Position numbers and translations under genes: made by a program. A DNA stretch of 64,000 nucleotides, taken from JASMTM01 sp964441735 (GTDB taxonomy: Bacteria; Thermotogota; Thermotogae; Petrotogales; Kosmotogaceae). The notes under the pieces were generated by a model. It was not told the DNA's origin. It searched no databases and was given only the letters and a program-made list of their open reading frames with translations. Positions 24,957 to 33,680 of the stretch are shown in pieces. Where the stretch lies: NCBI GenBank assembly GCA_964441735.1, contig CAYTVB010000005.1, positions 1 to 64,000 on the forward strand, written 5' to 3'. Position 1 is the stretch's first letter; each line of letters begins with the position of its first letter.

Positions 24957-26011
24957 TATTTTTTCACTTCTTTCAGTCTCTGTTTGATGAATTTAAGGGC
25001 AAAATTTTCAAACTTCCTTAAAATTTTTGTTGTAAAATAATCTTTGTTTGAGAGGGGGTTTACCTTGATTGTAAAAGTTCCTAAAAGATTACCAAGCAAA
25101 ATATCTGTAAAAAGTTGATCACCAATTATTACTGCTCTATGGGGAGGTATATCATAGTTTTTAAGCATTTTTCTTGTTTTTGCCGGGACTGGCTTTCTTG
25201 CTTTAGAAATTACTTCAATGTCCGGTAAGATTTCTTTTATTCTGTCGATTCTCTTTTTCTTTCCATTTGAAATGATTGCTACCTTCATACCAATTTTCTT
25301 TATTCTATTCATCAGGAGAATTTTTTCATCTGATATTTTTTCTGAATTCCATGATTCAAGAGTGTTGTCAAAATCAAAAATAATCATTTCGTATCCAGAT
25401 TCGTTAAGATTTTCATAATCCACTTTGCCCACGTCACTGAGGAAAATATGAGGTGTTCCGAGTTCCAAAATCCTGAAAAACCATCCTATCATGTAAAAAA
25501 ATACCATATAACTTGACACAGTTAAAAAAGCCATGATTTTTTTGTAAAAGGGCATCTTTTCATGAATGGGGGGTTTTACAAGCACAGTATAAAAACCCAT
25601 ACGATTTCCAGCTATAGTGTCTGTTAAGAACAAATCTCCTACTATTACCGTTTTCTCAGGTTGTGATTTAAGCTCTTTTAATACCCTTTGCATTTCTTTT
25701 GTGCTTGGTTTTTTCATGGAATGATAGAGTTTGATTTTATCTCCAAATAATTCTGAGAGATTATCTATCCTCTCTTTTGGCGCATTGGTAACGACTGCAA
25801 CTTTCTTTTTCTTTTTCAAAAGTTGTTCAATAACTATTTTATTTTTTTCATTAAAGTCTGATCTCCAGACCGCAAGTGTATTATCATAATCAAATAAAAA
25901 TGTGTCGTACCCCTTACTTATTAATGTATTATAATCAACATCTCGAACACTGTTGGCTTTTTCTTTAGGTAAAGGTAATTTTAGTAATTTAAGTATGTCC
26001 AGGGTTTTCAC
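24956..26011 (-). CDS. Tandem YqeG-like HAD phosphatase (two domains)
   Basis: A 351-aa protein made of two homologous HAD class IIIA (YqeG-like) domains. Domain 1 has DYDNT (41-45) and GDLFLTD (125-131); domain 2 has DFDNT (213-217) and GDQLFTD (298-304). Both keep the nucleophile and acid aspartates, so both may be active. A hydrophobic segment (about 159-182) between them could be a membrane helix. YqeG family proteins are usually about 170 aa with one domain, so this looks like duplication and fusion. It overlaps DUF4911 upstream by 23 nt and yqeH downstream by 1 nt. Substrate unknown. Confidence 0.85.
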   Translation of the reverse strand: MKTLDILKLLKLPLPKEKANSVRDVDYNTLISKGYDTFLFDYDNTLAVWRSDFNEKNKIVIEQLLKKKKKVAVVTNAPKERIDNLSELFGDKIKLYHSMKKPSTKEMQRVLKELKSQPEKTVIVGDLFLTDTIAGNRMGFYTVLVKPPIHEKMPFYKKIMAFLTVSSYMVFFYMIGWFFRILELGTPHIFLSDVGKVDYENLNESGYEMIIFDFDNTLESWNSEKISDEKILLMNRIKKIGMKVAIISNGKKKRIDRIKEILPDIEVISKARKPVPAKTRKMLKNYDIPPHRAVIIGDQLFTDILLGNLLGTFTIKVNPLSNKDYFTTKILRKFENFALKFIKQRLKEVKK

Positions 26012-26252
26012 GTATATCCACCACTTCTAAATCTATAACATTCCTGATAGATTCAAGAAAATTTAATGCTTCTTCAAGCATATCTCCAGGTACTATGATT
26101 TTTAGAGATCCATCATCCGTTGTGTGTCGTACATTCATCAGATTGTCTTCAGCTTCTACAATATAACACAGCACATGAATATCTTCCCTGCGAATACGCA
26201 AGAAGATATCATATTCCAAAGCATTTTTGTTGTAATTGAAGTCATAATTCAT
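25989..26252 (-). CDS. DUF4911 domain protein
   Basis: A small (87 aa) protein resembling the DUF4911 family found in Thermotogota and Firmicutes: alternating strands and helices around YDIFLRIRREDIHVLCYIVEAED, then SLKIIVPGDMLEEALNFLESI. The layout is ACT-like, but no ligand can be inferred. The ATG overlaps the PhoH stop (ATGA), and the 3' end extends 23 nt into the HAD gene, so three proteins are translationally linked. Confidence 0.7.
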   Translation of the reverse strand: MNYDFNYNKNALEYDIFLRIRREDIHVLCYIVEAEDNLMNVRHTTDDGSLKIIVPGDMLEEALNFLESIRNVIDLEVVDIRENPGHT

Positions 26253-27535
26253 AATAGATTCGCTGCTTCAGTTGCGAGTTCTGAGCGTTCCCCCTTAACC
26301 AGATTGATATGACCCGCCAAACTGCTTCTTTTAAATTTTGAAGCAGCATAAACCAATCCGCAACTGTTTGTATCAAGATAATTGTTATCTATTTGATGTG
26401 GGTCTCCGGTAAGAACAATTTTCGTATTTTCACCCACTCTCGTGATTATTGTTTTGATTTCGTGTGGCGTTAGATTTTGAGCTTCGTCAATTATGATAAA
26501 CTGATCCGGTATAGATCTACCCCTTATATAGCTCAGTACCTCAATTTCAAGGTTTTCACTTTTCTTAATGAACGATGAAGAATCGATGTTTCTATTTTTT
26601 AATAGTAAGTGCAAGTTATCATAAATAGGTTGCATCCATGGTTTCACTTTTTCTTCACGAGAACCTGGAAGGTAACCAATATCCTGTCCCATAGCAATTA
26701 GAGGCCGCGCAACTATCAGTCTGTTATACTTTTTTTCATCTTCAACCTTTCGCATACCTGCAGCAAGTGAAAGCAATGTTTTGCCTGAACCAGCTATACC
26801 GGGTATTGAAACGAGCTTTATTTTATCATCAAGGAGGAGCTCGAAAGCAAAAAGTTGTTCTCTGTTCCGGGGATAAATTCCCCAACAACTATCGTTTACT
26901 GACCGTTCCAGTTTAATAATTTTTTCACCATCGGATGTAATTTTACCGTAAACCTGGTTGCCAAAATCGACAAAAATATTACTACTATGATTATTTTCCA
27001 GTTGAGACACGGATAGTTCACCTTTGTTTTGAAATTCTTCAGAGAGTTTTTCATTGTTCACTTTAATGATTCCCGATAATTCTTCATCCAGTCCAACCTT
27101 ATCTGCCAGATAATCCTGTGTTTTTATATTCAGTACATCAGCTTTGACTCTTAAATTTATGTCTTTTGTGACAAGTATAACGGGCTTTTCTGTTTGTTTT
27201 TTCAAATCAAGCGTGTATCTTATTATTGCGTTATCTTTATACTTTTCTGCTACGAATTCAGGTAGTGTTGAACTAATTTTTTCAAATAACAGAACCTTTA
27301 ATGTTCCACCAGAATTAAGTTTTATGCCTTCAACCAAACTGTTTTCATTTCTAAACAGGTCAAGTTTTCTGTTTACCTCTCTTGCGTTTTTACCTACACT
27401 TCCCTGTTTGGATTTTAGCTTATCAATTTCTTCAAGAACAGGAAAAGGAATAATTATGTTATTATCTTCAAATTTCTCAAAACAGTCCGGGTCATGAACA
27501 AGTACATTTGTATCGAGCACAAAATTCTTTACCAT
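26249..27535 (-). CDS. PIN-PhoH fusion ATPase (YlaK-like)
   Basis: A 428-aa fusion of an N-terminal PIN nuclease (residues 1-150; acidic residues in FVLDTNVLVHD, PVLEEIDKLK and VTKDINLRVKAD) with a C-terminal PhoH ATPase. The ATPase has Walker A GIAGSGKT, Walker B FIIIDEAQNL and sensor-like VLTGDPHQID. PhoH2-type proteins of this layout are described as RNA-unwinding ribonucleases. ATG 27535 follows the exonuclease stop by 1 nt. Together with the DEDDh exonuclease and YqeH, it gives this operon an RNA-metabolism flavour. Confidence 0.92.
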   Translation of the reverse strand: MVKNFVLDTNVLVHDPDCFEKFEDNNIIIPFPVLEEIDKLKSKQGSVGKNAREVNRKLDLFRNENSLVEGIKLNSGGTLKVLLFEKISSTLPEFVAEKYKDNAIIRYTLDLKKQTEKPVILVTKDINLRVKADVLNIKTQDYLADKVGLDEELSGIIKVNNEKLSEEFQNKGELSVSQLENNHSSNIFVDFGNQVYGKITSDGEKIIKLERSVNDSCWGIYPRNREQLFAFELLLDDKIKLVSIPGIAGSGKTLLSLAAGMRKVEDEKKYNRLIVARPLIAMGQDIGYLPGSREEKVKPWMQPIYDNLHLLLKNRNIDSSSFIKKSENLEIEVLSYIRGRSIPDQFIIIDEAQNLTPHEIKTIITRVGENTKIVLTGDPHQIDNNYLDTNSCGLVYAASKFKRSSLAGHINLVKGERSELATEAANLL

Positions 27536-27536
27536 G

Positions 27537-28094
27537 TTAGCCCCTCCATTGATACTCGTAGTGTTTTATCGCTTTGCTACCACCTATTTTATCCATTAAC
27601 GCAAGAAAGACCTTGGCTGTTACCCTGGCATCATCAAGAGCTCTGTGTGTTGGCCTGTCTTTAATTTTCAATCTTTTGGAAATGGTAGATAGATTATATG
27701 GCCCTCTTTTAAATACCAGTTGGGATAATTCAAGTGTATCAATAAATCTGTTGCTGAGTGGAAATTTACCGGTTTCTTTTGCTGAAATATCAAAAAACTT
27801 CAGATCACTGTAAATACTGTGACCGACAATTACAGAGTCTCCAAGGTAGTTTCTCAAGCGCGGATAAATTTCGAACATTGTTGGTTTGTCAGAAACATCT
27901 CTATCTTTAAGGCCATGTATTCCTGTAATTTGAGCAGGTATTTTAATTTCAGGATTCACAAGTGTATGAAACATAAGATCATAATAAATTTTGTTTTTAT
28001 AAATCGGAAATGCTGCAATTTCAATTATTCTATCACCCTTTAGCGGGTTTGAACCGGTTGTTTCTGTGTCAATGACTATGTACACTGAAGACAT
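27537..28094 (-). CDS. DnaQ-like DEDDh 3'-5' exonuclease
   Basis: A 185-aa single-domain exonuclease. Exo I is VIDTETTGSNP with Asp and Glu, Exo II is VGHSIYSDLKFF, and Exo III is HRALDDARVTA with the His-x4-Asp of the DEDDh class; HGLKDRDV is the usual loop. It could be a separate epsilon-type proofreading subunit or an RNase T/oligoribonuclease-like enzyme. The sequence alone does not decide; PolC-type polymerases usually carry this domain internally. AGGAGG lies 8 nt before ATG 28094. Second gene of the murJ operon. Confidence 0.88.
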   Translation of the reverse strand: MSSVYIVIDTETTGSNPLKGDRIIEIAAFPIYKNKIYYDLMFHTLVNPEIKIPAQITGIHGLKDRDVSDKPTMFEIYPRLRNYLGDSVIVGHSIYSDLKFFDISAKETGKFPLSNRFIDTLELSQLVFKRGPYNLSTISKRLKIKDRPTHRALDDARVTAKVFLALMDKIGGSKAIKHYEYQWRG

Positions 28095-28153
28095 CTTCGT
28101 TACCTCCTGAATCTAATTTTATCATGCGCCCAAAAGGAAGGTAAGCTGGAGGT

Positions 28154-29662
28154 TTATTTCCTCTTTTTCTTTAGAAGGTTGATCACGTGTTTTAGTTCGT
28201 CAATCTTGAGTATTCTTGTTGAAATCAAATAAAGTCCAAAAGCAACTACCAGTGAAACCAGAGATCTCAATGTTGAAGGTTCCAAAATTATTTGAACAAG
28301 AATTATTCCAGATGTCATTATTGCGGTTGCAAGTAGTATTTTTAATGTCTCAATAAATGAATACTTTTGAAAACCGATGCTTCTTATAAAGGCGGGTGAT
28401 ACAATGATAAGTCCAATAATTCCTGAAATTGAAGTTGCAAGAGCTATTCCTGGAACACCAATTGCAAAGCCCAGAAGAATATCCAAAAGTATGTTAACTG
28501 CTGCCATAACACTGGCTACGATGGCAGGAAAAAGTGGCTTTTTCATTGCATAATATACTCTTGCCAAAATCCCAAAATATCCGTAAAAAGGTAATCCCAG
28601 CAAATAAGCTTTCAGTACTGATGAAGTGATTTTTGTATCTTCTACTGAAAATGCACCATGCTGGAACAATAGTGCAACTATGTCTTTGGCCATGAATAAC
28701 AGCGCAAACAAAGAGGGCATTATGAAAAAGGTCAAAGTTCTAAGTGATTCTAAAATATTTGGTTTTATACTTTCTAGATCGTTATTCTTCAATTTTGAAG
28801 TGAACTCTGGCAATGATACTGTTGCAACAGCAATGGCAAATATGCCCAGGGGAAGTTGATATAATCTCATGGCATACTGAAGGCTGGCAACAGCTCCTTC
28901 CTTTAATTCTGTAGCGACTCTGACGTCAACCATTGAGTTTAGCTGATTTATGGCAGGGGCTATTACCGTTAACAAAAAAAGACTCATGAATCTTCTGGCA
29001 TCTTTGATATCGAAATTCAAATAAAAATTGAATTTTTTCTTTTGAGAAAACAGCATCAATAAAAGTAGCTGAATAATACCTCCGGCTAAGAATCCAATTG
29101 CTGGCCCCATTATTGGCGGATTTATGTATCTGGATAGAAGAATCCCGGTGATTGTAGCAAGGTTTATGAATGCTGGAGAAAGTGCTGCTATAAAAAATGT
29201 GCCCATGCTATTAAGAATACCGTAATAAATACTCCATAATGATACTAACAAAACAAAGGGGAAAGTTATTTTCATAAGTTTGGAAGTTAGTGAAATTGCC
29301 TCATCATCAAAACCCCCAGCGAAGGCAAAAGAAAGAGGCTCTGAAAAAACCACACCAAAAAAAGAAATAGCACCTGTAATTATGGTAATGAGTATTAAAA
29401 TAGTTGAAGCGAATTTAAAGGCATTGGTTTTTGATATTTTATATCGATCTTTAAACATCGGAACAAAGACCAGCGATAATGCTCCTTCTCCAAATATCTT
29501 TCTAAGAAAAAAGGGAATTAGAATTGCCACAAGATATGCATCATAAGCAACTGATGTGCCAAAGTAATTTGCAAAGAATACATCCCTTATTAGCCCGGTA
29601 GCTCTTGAAATAAGCGTTGCTGCAGCAAATGCAATAGTTCCTTTTAGTATCACATTAGACAT
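28154..29662 (-). CDS. murJ: Lipid II flippase MurJ
   Basis: Polytopic MOP-superfamily protein that flips lipid II across the inner membrane. The 502 aa span about 14 hydrophobic segments. The N-terminus SRATGLIRDVFFANYFG and SMVDVRVATEL near the middle are MurJ hallmarks, with Arg residues lining the central cavity. ATG 29662 has GGAGG 8 nt upstream; a 5-codon longer start at 29677 lies in that RBS. First gene of the minus-strand operon to 22.1 kb; only a weak promoter (TATACT around 29700) is visible upstream. Confidence 0.94.
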   Translation of the reverse strand: MSNVILKGTIAFAAATLISRATGLIRDVFFANYFGTSVAYDAYLVAILIPFFLRKIFGEGALSLVFVPMFKDRYKISKTNAFKFASTILILITIITGAISFFGVVFSEPLSFAFAGGFDDEAISLTSKLMKITFPFVLLVSLWSIYYGILNSMGTFFIAALSPAFINLATITGILLSRYINPPIMGPAIGFLAGGIIQLLLLMLFSQKKKFNFYLNFDIKDARRFMSLFLLTVIAPAINQLNSMVDVRVATELKEGAVASLQYAMRLYQLPLGIFAIAVATVSLPEFTSKLKNNDLESIKPNILESLRTLTFFIMPSLFALLFMAKDIVALLFQHGAFSVEDTKITSSVLKAYLLGLPFYGYFGILARVYYAMKKPLFPAIVASVMAAVNILLDILLGFAIGVPGIALATSISGIIGLIIVSPAFIRSIGFQKYSFIETLKILLATAIMTSGIILVQIILEPSTLRSLVSLVVAFGLYLISTRILKIDELKHVINLLKKKRK

Positions 29663-29819
29663 TAGTTTGTCCTCCACAGTAAAAGGCCATTTCTTTTATA
29701 TAGTATAACGAACTTTTTGCATGTTTTATTTACATGGGGGATTTCTTAAGAATAATCTAACATATGTTTTGGTAGAAGAAGAAAATATAACAGTGTTATT
29801 ATTTATAAGGGTGATCACT

Positions 29820-30158
29820 ATGAAAATAGAGGAATATGAGTTTGGGTTTATTTGCGTGAACGGAAAAACATATGAGAATGATATTATTATTACACCTGAG
29901 GGAATAACTGAATGGTGGAGAAAAGAAGGGCACATGGTTTATCCGGAAGATATTGATAATATACTGGATGATAAACCAGATATGGTAATCTTTGGAACCG
30001 GAAAGTCAGGTAGAATGAACGTAACCGGCGAGGTAAAGAAAATACTTGAAAACAAAAATATACTTGTAAAAATTGCTACAACCGATGCAGCTAAAGATAT
30101 CTATAATAAAACTAATGAAAAAATGAGAGTTTACGCCCTTTTGCATCTAACCTGTTAA
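29820..30158 (+). CDS. Mth938/DUF498-like protein
   Basis: A 112-aa single-domain protein of the Mth938 (DUF498/DUF598) fold, related to mitochondrial NDUFAF3. Family landmarks are YENDIIITPEGITEWWRKEGH, PDMVIFGTGKSGRM and the terminal YALLHLTC. Molecular function in bacteria is unknown. ATG 29820 is preceded by AAGGGTGA. It is a single gene between the divergent murJ operon and the convergent yjbQ gene, 11 nt from its end. Confidence 0.86.
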   Translation: MKIEEYEFGFICVNGKTYENDIIITPEGITEWWRKEGHMVYPEDIDNILDDKPDMVIFGTGKSGRMNVTGEVKKILENKNILVKIATTDAAKDIYNKTNEKMRVYALLHLTC

Positions 30159-30169
30159 CATTTTGGTAT

Positions 30170-30586
30170 CTATTCACCTATTATCTTTACAAGAACCCGT
30201 TTCTGTCGCATACCATCAAATTCACCATAAAATATCTGTTCCCAGGGTCCAAAATCGAGCTTGCCATCTGTTATTGCCACGACAATTTCACGTCCCATGA
30301 TCGATCTTTTAAGATGTGCATCACCGTTATCTTCGAACTTATTATGGTCATATTGTGAATAGGGTTTCTCTGGAGCCAACTTCTCCAGCCATTTTTCAAA
30401 ATCGTTATGCAGTCCGGGTTCGTCGTCATTAATGAATATACTGGAGGTGATGTGCATACTATTAACCAGCACAAGACCTTCTTTAACACCGCTTTCGTTA
30501 ACACACTGTCTTATCCATTCGGTAATATTAATCAGTTCTCTACGCTTATTCGTGTTAAACCAGAGTTCCTTACGGTATGATTTCAT
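30170..30586 (-). CDS. yjbQ: YjbQ family protein (UPF0047)
   Basis: Beta-sandwich protein of the UPF0047 family; members have weak thiamine-phosphate synthase activity in vitro, but the native role is open. The conserved histidines are visible in SMHITSSIFIND, in the AHLKRSIMG stretch and as Asp/Glu in DFGPWEQIFYGEFDG. The 138 aa match the family. GGAGGT lies 9 nt before ATG 30586; a TTG two codons upstream is too close. Monocistronic, converging with the Mth938 gene. Confidence 0.88.
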   Translation of the reverse strand: MKSYRKELWFNTNKRRELINITEWIRQCVNESGVKEGLVLVNSMHITSSIFINDDEPGLHNDFEKWLEKLAPEKPYSQYDHNKFEDNGDAHLKRSIMGREIVVAITDGKLDFGPWEQIFYGEFDGMRQKRVLVKIIGE

Positions 30587-30750
30587 TTTCAAAGCACCTC
30601 CGGGTTACAGTAATTTGCATATTTGTTTTTGATGTGTGTACTGTTATTTTAACATCATTTATTTATCTTCTTTTTTTCATATATGACAGTTTCTAAAACT
30701 CTTGGTAATGAATATTAGAATTGACTAAACTATTATCAGGAGGTGAAAGA

Positions 30751-31248
30751 ATGAAAACATATTTTATTTTAGCTTTAGTGTTGATTTTTGGAGTTGCTTT
30801 ATTTGGTGAGTTCTCTGTAGGTCTGAATTCATTGTTTTTCACAAATTATTCATTGGGAGTGCCTGGAACACCGACAGCTGGTGGCGTGATAGGAATTGAC
30901 CCAAGAATAAGTTTTGGTCCTGTCTATGCTGGACTATCCACACCGTTTATGTTTTTTGGTGCGTCGTTAGGTGAAGGGTCTGCTTTAATACCTTTTCCTC
31001 CTGGTTTTATCTGGCACGCTTATATTGGAGGTAAATTTGATATTGGAAACTTTTATGTGATGGGAGATATTGGAGCAGTACTCGTAATACTTGCTGGAAA
31101 TGTACCCGGCATGGCTCCTATTAGAATTGGTGGAGGATGGTATTTCAGTGAACACGGTTTTCTTGAACTAAATACGCTTGCTTTTATTCAAGATTTTTTT
31201 GGATCTGTGGGTAGATTCTACTACTTAGAAGTTGGTTATGAGTTTTAG
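30751..31248 (+). CDS. Small exported protein, possible outer-membrane barrel
   Basis: A 165-aa protein with a clear signal peptide (MKTYFILALVLIFGVALFG). The mature part is Gly- and aromatic-rich with alternating hydrophobic strands, and ends LEVGYEF, a C-terminal Phe pattern typical of outer-membrane beta barrels. No family recognised. AGGAGGTG precedes ATG 30751 by about 6 nt, indicating strong translation, and a clear bidirectional terminator follows, so this is a single well-expressed gene. A toga or outer-membrane component is a reasonable guess only. Confidence 0.78.
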   Translation: MKTYFILALVLIFGVALFGEFSVGLNSLFFTNYSLGVPGTPTAGGVIGIDPRISFGPVYAGLSTPFMFFGASLGEGSALIPFPPGFIWHAYIGGKFDIGNFYVMGDIGAVLVILAGNVPGMAPIRIGGGWYFSEHGFLELNTLAFIQDFFGSVGRFYYLEVGYEF

Positions 31249-31250
31249 AT

Positions 31251-31279
31251 AAAAAAACCGCCTTTACAGGCGGTTTTTT
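31251..31279. terminator. Bidirectional terminator
   Basis: AAACCGCC pairs with GGCGGTTT around loop TTTACA (stem 31255-31276), with seven As on the left and six Ts on the right. It lies 3 nt after the exported-protein gene and 20 nt beyond the end of the convergent DUF5362 gene, serving both. Confidence 0.9.
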
Positions 31280-31299
31280 AATAATATTTGGTATTAAAC

Positions 31300-31746
31300 T
31301 TATCTATACTGGTAACCACCAAAATAGCCAGGATTAGCCAGAACAGCAATTATTGCTATAACAACAAAAATAATTGCAATTATTATTAGTATGCCCTGAA
31401 TCTTAAAGAATGATCTTAAATTATCAAGTCCACCCTCTAACTTATAGCTGGATTGGCTTAACATATATTCTTCTATCTCTTTTTTTGCTGTTCTTAGTTT
31501 ATATCCCATAATAAAAACAATAATTGAAGCTATTACAGAGGGAATAGCTGCTGCCAGTCCTTGCATTCCTCCTGATGCCACTCCCATTACTGCACCAATA
31601 AAGCCCAGTATAGCTCCAATAAGTATCCAGATACCAAGAAAACCTGCCCAATATGAAAGGCCCTTAAGCGTTGAATAAGAAATCTTTGAGTCCTGCGTAA
31701 ATTTCTTCTCACCGCCAACATTGCTATCATTTCTTTCTTCTTCCAT
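31300..31746 (-). CDS. DUF5362-like membrane protein
   Basis: A 148-aa membrane protein resembling DUF5362: a soluble, charged N-terminus of about 30 residues, two hydrophobic helices (GFLGIWILIGAILGFIG and AAIPSVIASIIVFIMGYKL), a short amphipathic region, and a C-terminal helix (IQGILIIIAIIFVVIAII) followed by a Gly/Tyr-rich tail. No catalytic motif. GGGGGTG precedes the ATG. It may follow the dehydrogenase gene in one transcript (82-nt gap). Confidence 0.72.
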   Translation of the reverse strand: MEEERNDSNVGGEKKFTQDSKISYSTLKGLSYWAGFLGIWILIGAILGFIGAVMGVASGGMQGLAAAIPSVIASIIVFIMGYKLRTAKKEIEEYMLSQSSYKLEGGLDNLRSFFKIQGILIIIAIIFVVIAIIAVLANPGYFGGYQYR

Positions 31747-31828
31747 AATTCACCCCCTTTTTACTGGATGTTTTATGTTAAGTATATCAAACCACAAAAG
31801 GGTTCCAAAGGACTTTATAGAGAAAGAT

Positions 31829-32812
31829 TTAATACATCAAATCTGGATTAACTTCTTCAGCAATTATTCCGTTTAATAGATATTTTTTCAGATGTTCGTA
31901 AGTTTTCTGTGACATTTTTTGTAAACTTGATGGAGTAAAACCTCCAACATGAGGGGAAAGAACAACATTGGGCAGCGTATGCACAGGATATTTTGAGGGC
32001 AATGCTGGTTTATCTCGCTTTTCCGGATAGTTGTACCATACATCCAGAGCAGCCCCTTTCAGCTGTCCATTCCTTAATGACTCGTATAACGCGTATTCTT
32101 CCACAATCTTTCCTCTACTGATATTTACCAGATATTTTCCCTGTAAATATTTAAGCTCTTTTTTCCCAATAATTCCCATTGTTTCTTTGGTAAGTGGTAA
32201 AGCAATAAAAACAATGTCAGATAATTCAAGTGTTTCGTGTAAATCAAGACTAAATCTGTCTACAAGGTTATCCTCATTATCAGGTGGATTTTTTTTATGA
32301 GCGATAATTGAACAGCCAAAGCATTTAATAAAACGGGCAATATTCTTTCCAATACTTCCATAACCAATGATTCCGCATGTTTTATCTTGAATCGTATCCC
32401 ACATATCTGTTTTCGGCGCTCCAGCGGAAAAACCATGCCATATACCTTTTGTGAGATCGTTGTGAAATGTAACTATCTTACCCAATAAGGTAAGAAGCAT
32501 TCCAACAGCTCTTTCTGCTACATAACGTGAATTTCCATGATTGTTGCTTACGGTAATGTTCTTTTCACGTATCTTTTCCCAGGGTAATCCATTAACACCA
32601 GCCCAGGGAACAAAAATTACCTTTAGTTTTTTAGCTTTTTCCAGTTCTTCTTCATTAAGATGTCCACCAACAATAACATCAGCATTTTCAATATGTTCAT
32701 ATGGATTGGCGTTGTTAAACGTTATTATTTCATGTTCAGAAAATTCGTTGTCAATTTTTTCAAATTTGGATAACCATTCTTTGGTTAATTTTTGTAATAC
32801 TACTACCTTCAA
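31829..32812 (-). CDS. D-2-hydroxyacid dehydrogenase family protein (atypical active site)
   Basis: NAD(P)-dependent oxidoreductase of the D-2-hydroxyacid dehydrogenase family, 327 aa. The Rossmann motif is GYGSIG (150-155). Catalytic Arg233 (NISRGK) and His288 (LSPHVGG) are present. The usual Glu, five residues after the Asp of ALDV, is Tyr262 here; a Glu occurs two residues later (Glu264) in DVWYNYPE. A subgroup with the DVWYxYP pattern exists in this family, so the enzyme may still work with an altered site. Substrate unknown. The gene is 50 nt after the esterase-like gene, likely co-transcribed. Confidence 0.85.
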   Translation of the reverse strand: MKVVVLQKLTKEWLSKFEKIDNEFSEHEIITFNNANPYEHIENADVIVGGHLNEEELEKAKKLKVIFVPWAGVNGLPWEKIREKNITVSNNHGNSRYVAERAVGMLLTLLGKIVTFHNDLTKGIWHGFSAGAPKTDMWDTIQDKTCGIIGYGSIGKNIARFIKCFGCSIIAHKKNPPDNEDNLVDRFSLDLHETLELSDIVFIALPLTKETMGIIGKKELKYLQGKYLVNISRGKIVEEYALYESLRNGQLKGAALDVWYNYPEKRDKPALPSKYPVHTLPNVVLSPHVGGFTPSSLQKMSQKTYEHLKKYLLNGIIAEEVNPDLMY

Positions 32813-32862
32813 AATTCTACCTCCTCACTATTTGTTTTATATAATCAAAAAACCGCTATTTT

Positions 32863-33534
32863 TCAATCATTTTCAGTTTTGTGGTGAGAGATAAACCATT
32901 CATAAAGTTCGGGATCTGTGTAAGCCTTCATACTACAATCATGACCCAGATTATCAAAAAGTTTCACGTTAATATCTCCGCCTTTATCTCTTATTTTTAT
33001 TGGAATTTCCAGGGCTTCTTTAGGTGGGACGATTTGGTCTTTTCTGCCATGATAAACCAGTACAGGAACGTTTAGTAATGAAGATACAATGCCATCAATA
33101 TGTTCTTTTTGAATCGATTCACTACATACAGGAGCGATAGCGGAGAACATTTTTGGAAAATGAGAAGCAGTCATCCATACACCATGTCCTCCCATATTAT
33201 AACCGGTTAAATAAATATCACTGATACGATAGGTGTTCTTTATAAATGTCATCATTTTATTAATTTCAGTAAAAAGGTCACTCCAGATTGTTTCGAATGG
33301 GCACATGGGAGATACCGTAATAAAAGGGAAATCTTCCATTTCACTTACAATTTTTGGTATTCCATTTGATTTCAGATTATCTATTTTCGTACTTTTTGTA
33401 GTAGTTCCATGAAGGTATAAGATCATTGGCCAGTACCACTTATTATTGTTTGCATATTTCTGCGGAAAAGAAATCAAATACTCAATATCCTTTAGAGAAG
33501 CATCGGTCCTAAAAATCTTTTTGAATAATCTCAT
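32863..33534 (-). CDS. Alpha/beta-hydrolase fold protein lacking the nucleophile Ser
   Basis: A 223-aa alpha/beta hydrolase of the carboxylesterase/feruloyl-esterase-like group (LHG oxyanion region at 41-43, no signal peptide). The nucleophile elbow, normally GxSxG, reads GYNMGGHG with Asn113 in the Ser place; Asp166 (HGRKDQIVPP) and His198 (LGHDCS) of the triad remain. The AAT codon is one base from AGT (Ser). Either the protein is a non-catalytic hydrolase homologue, or it uses another mechanism. ATG 33534 has GGAGTG upstream and a TATAAT at 33554-33559 with a poor -35. Confidence 0.8.
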   Translation of the reverse strand: MRLFKKIFRTDASLKDIEYLISFPQKYANNNKWYWPMILYLHGTTTKSTKIDNLKSNGIPKIVSEMEDFPFITVSPMCPFETIWSDLFTEINKMMTFIKNTYRISDIYLTGYNMGGHGVWMTASHFPKMFSAIAPVCSESIQKEHIDGIVSSLLNVPVLVYHGRKDQIVPPKEALEIPIKIRDKGGDINVKLFDNLGHDCSMKAYTDPELYEWFISHHKTEND

Positions 33535-33680
33535 ATAAACACTCCTTTAAAAAATTATACAATTTTTTCAATGTTTTATTTTACCTAAGCTGAAAATAAT
33601 CAGTAAGGCGTTTGTTAGGAAGAAAAATAATGATGATATGCTTGAAGTAGAAGATGAATCCCAAAAAGGATGTGAAACGA

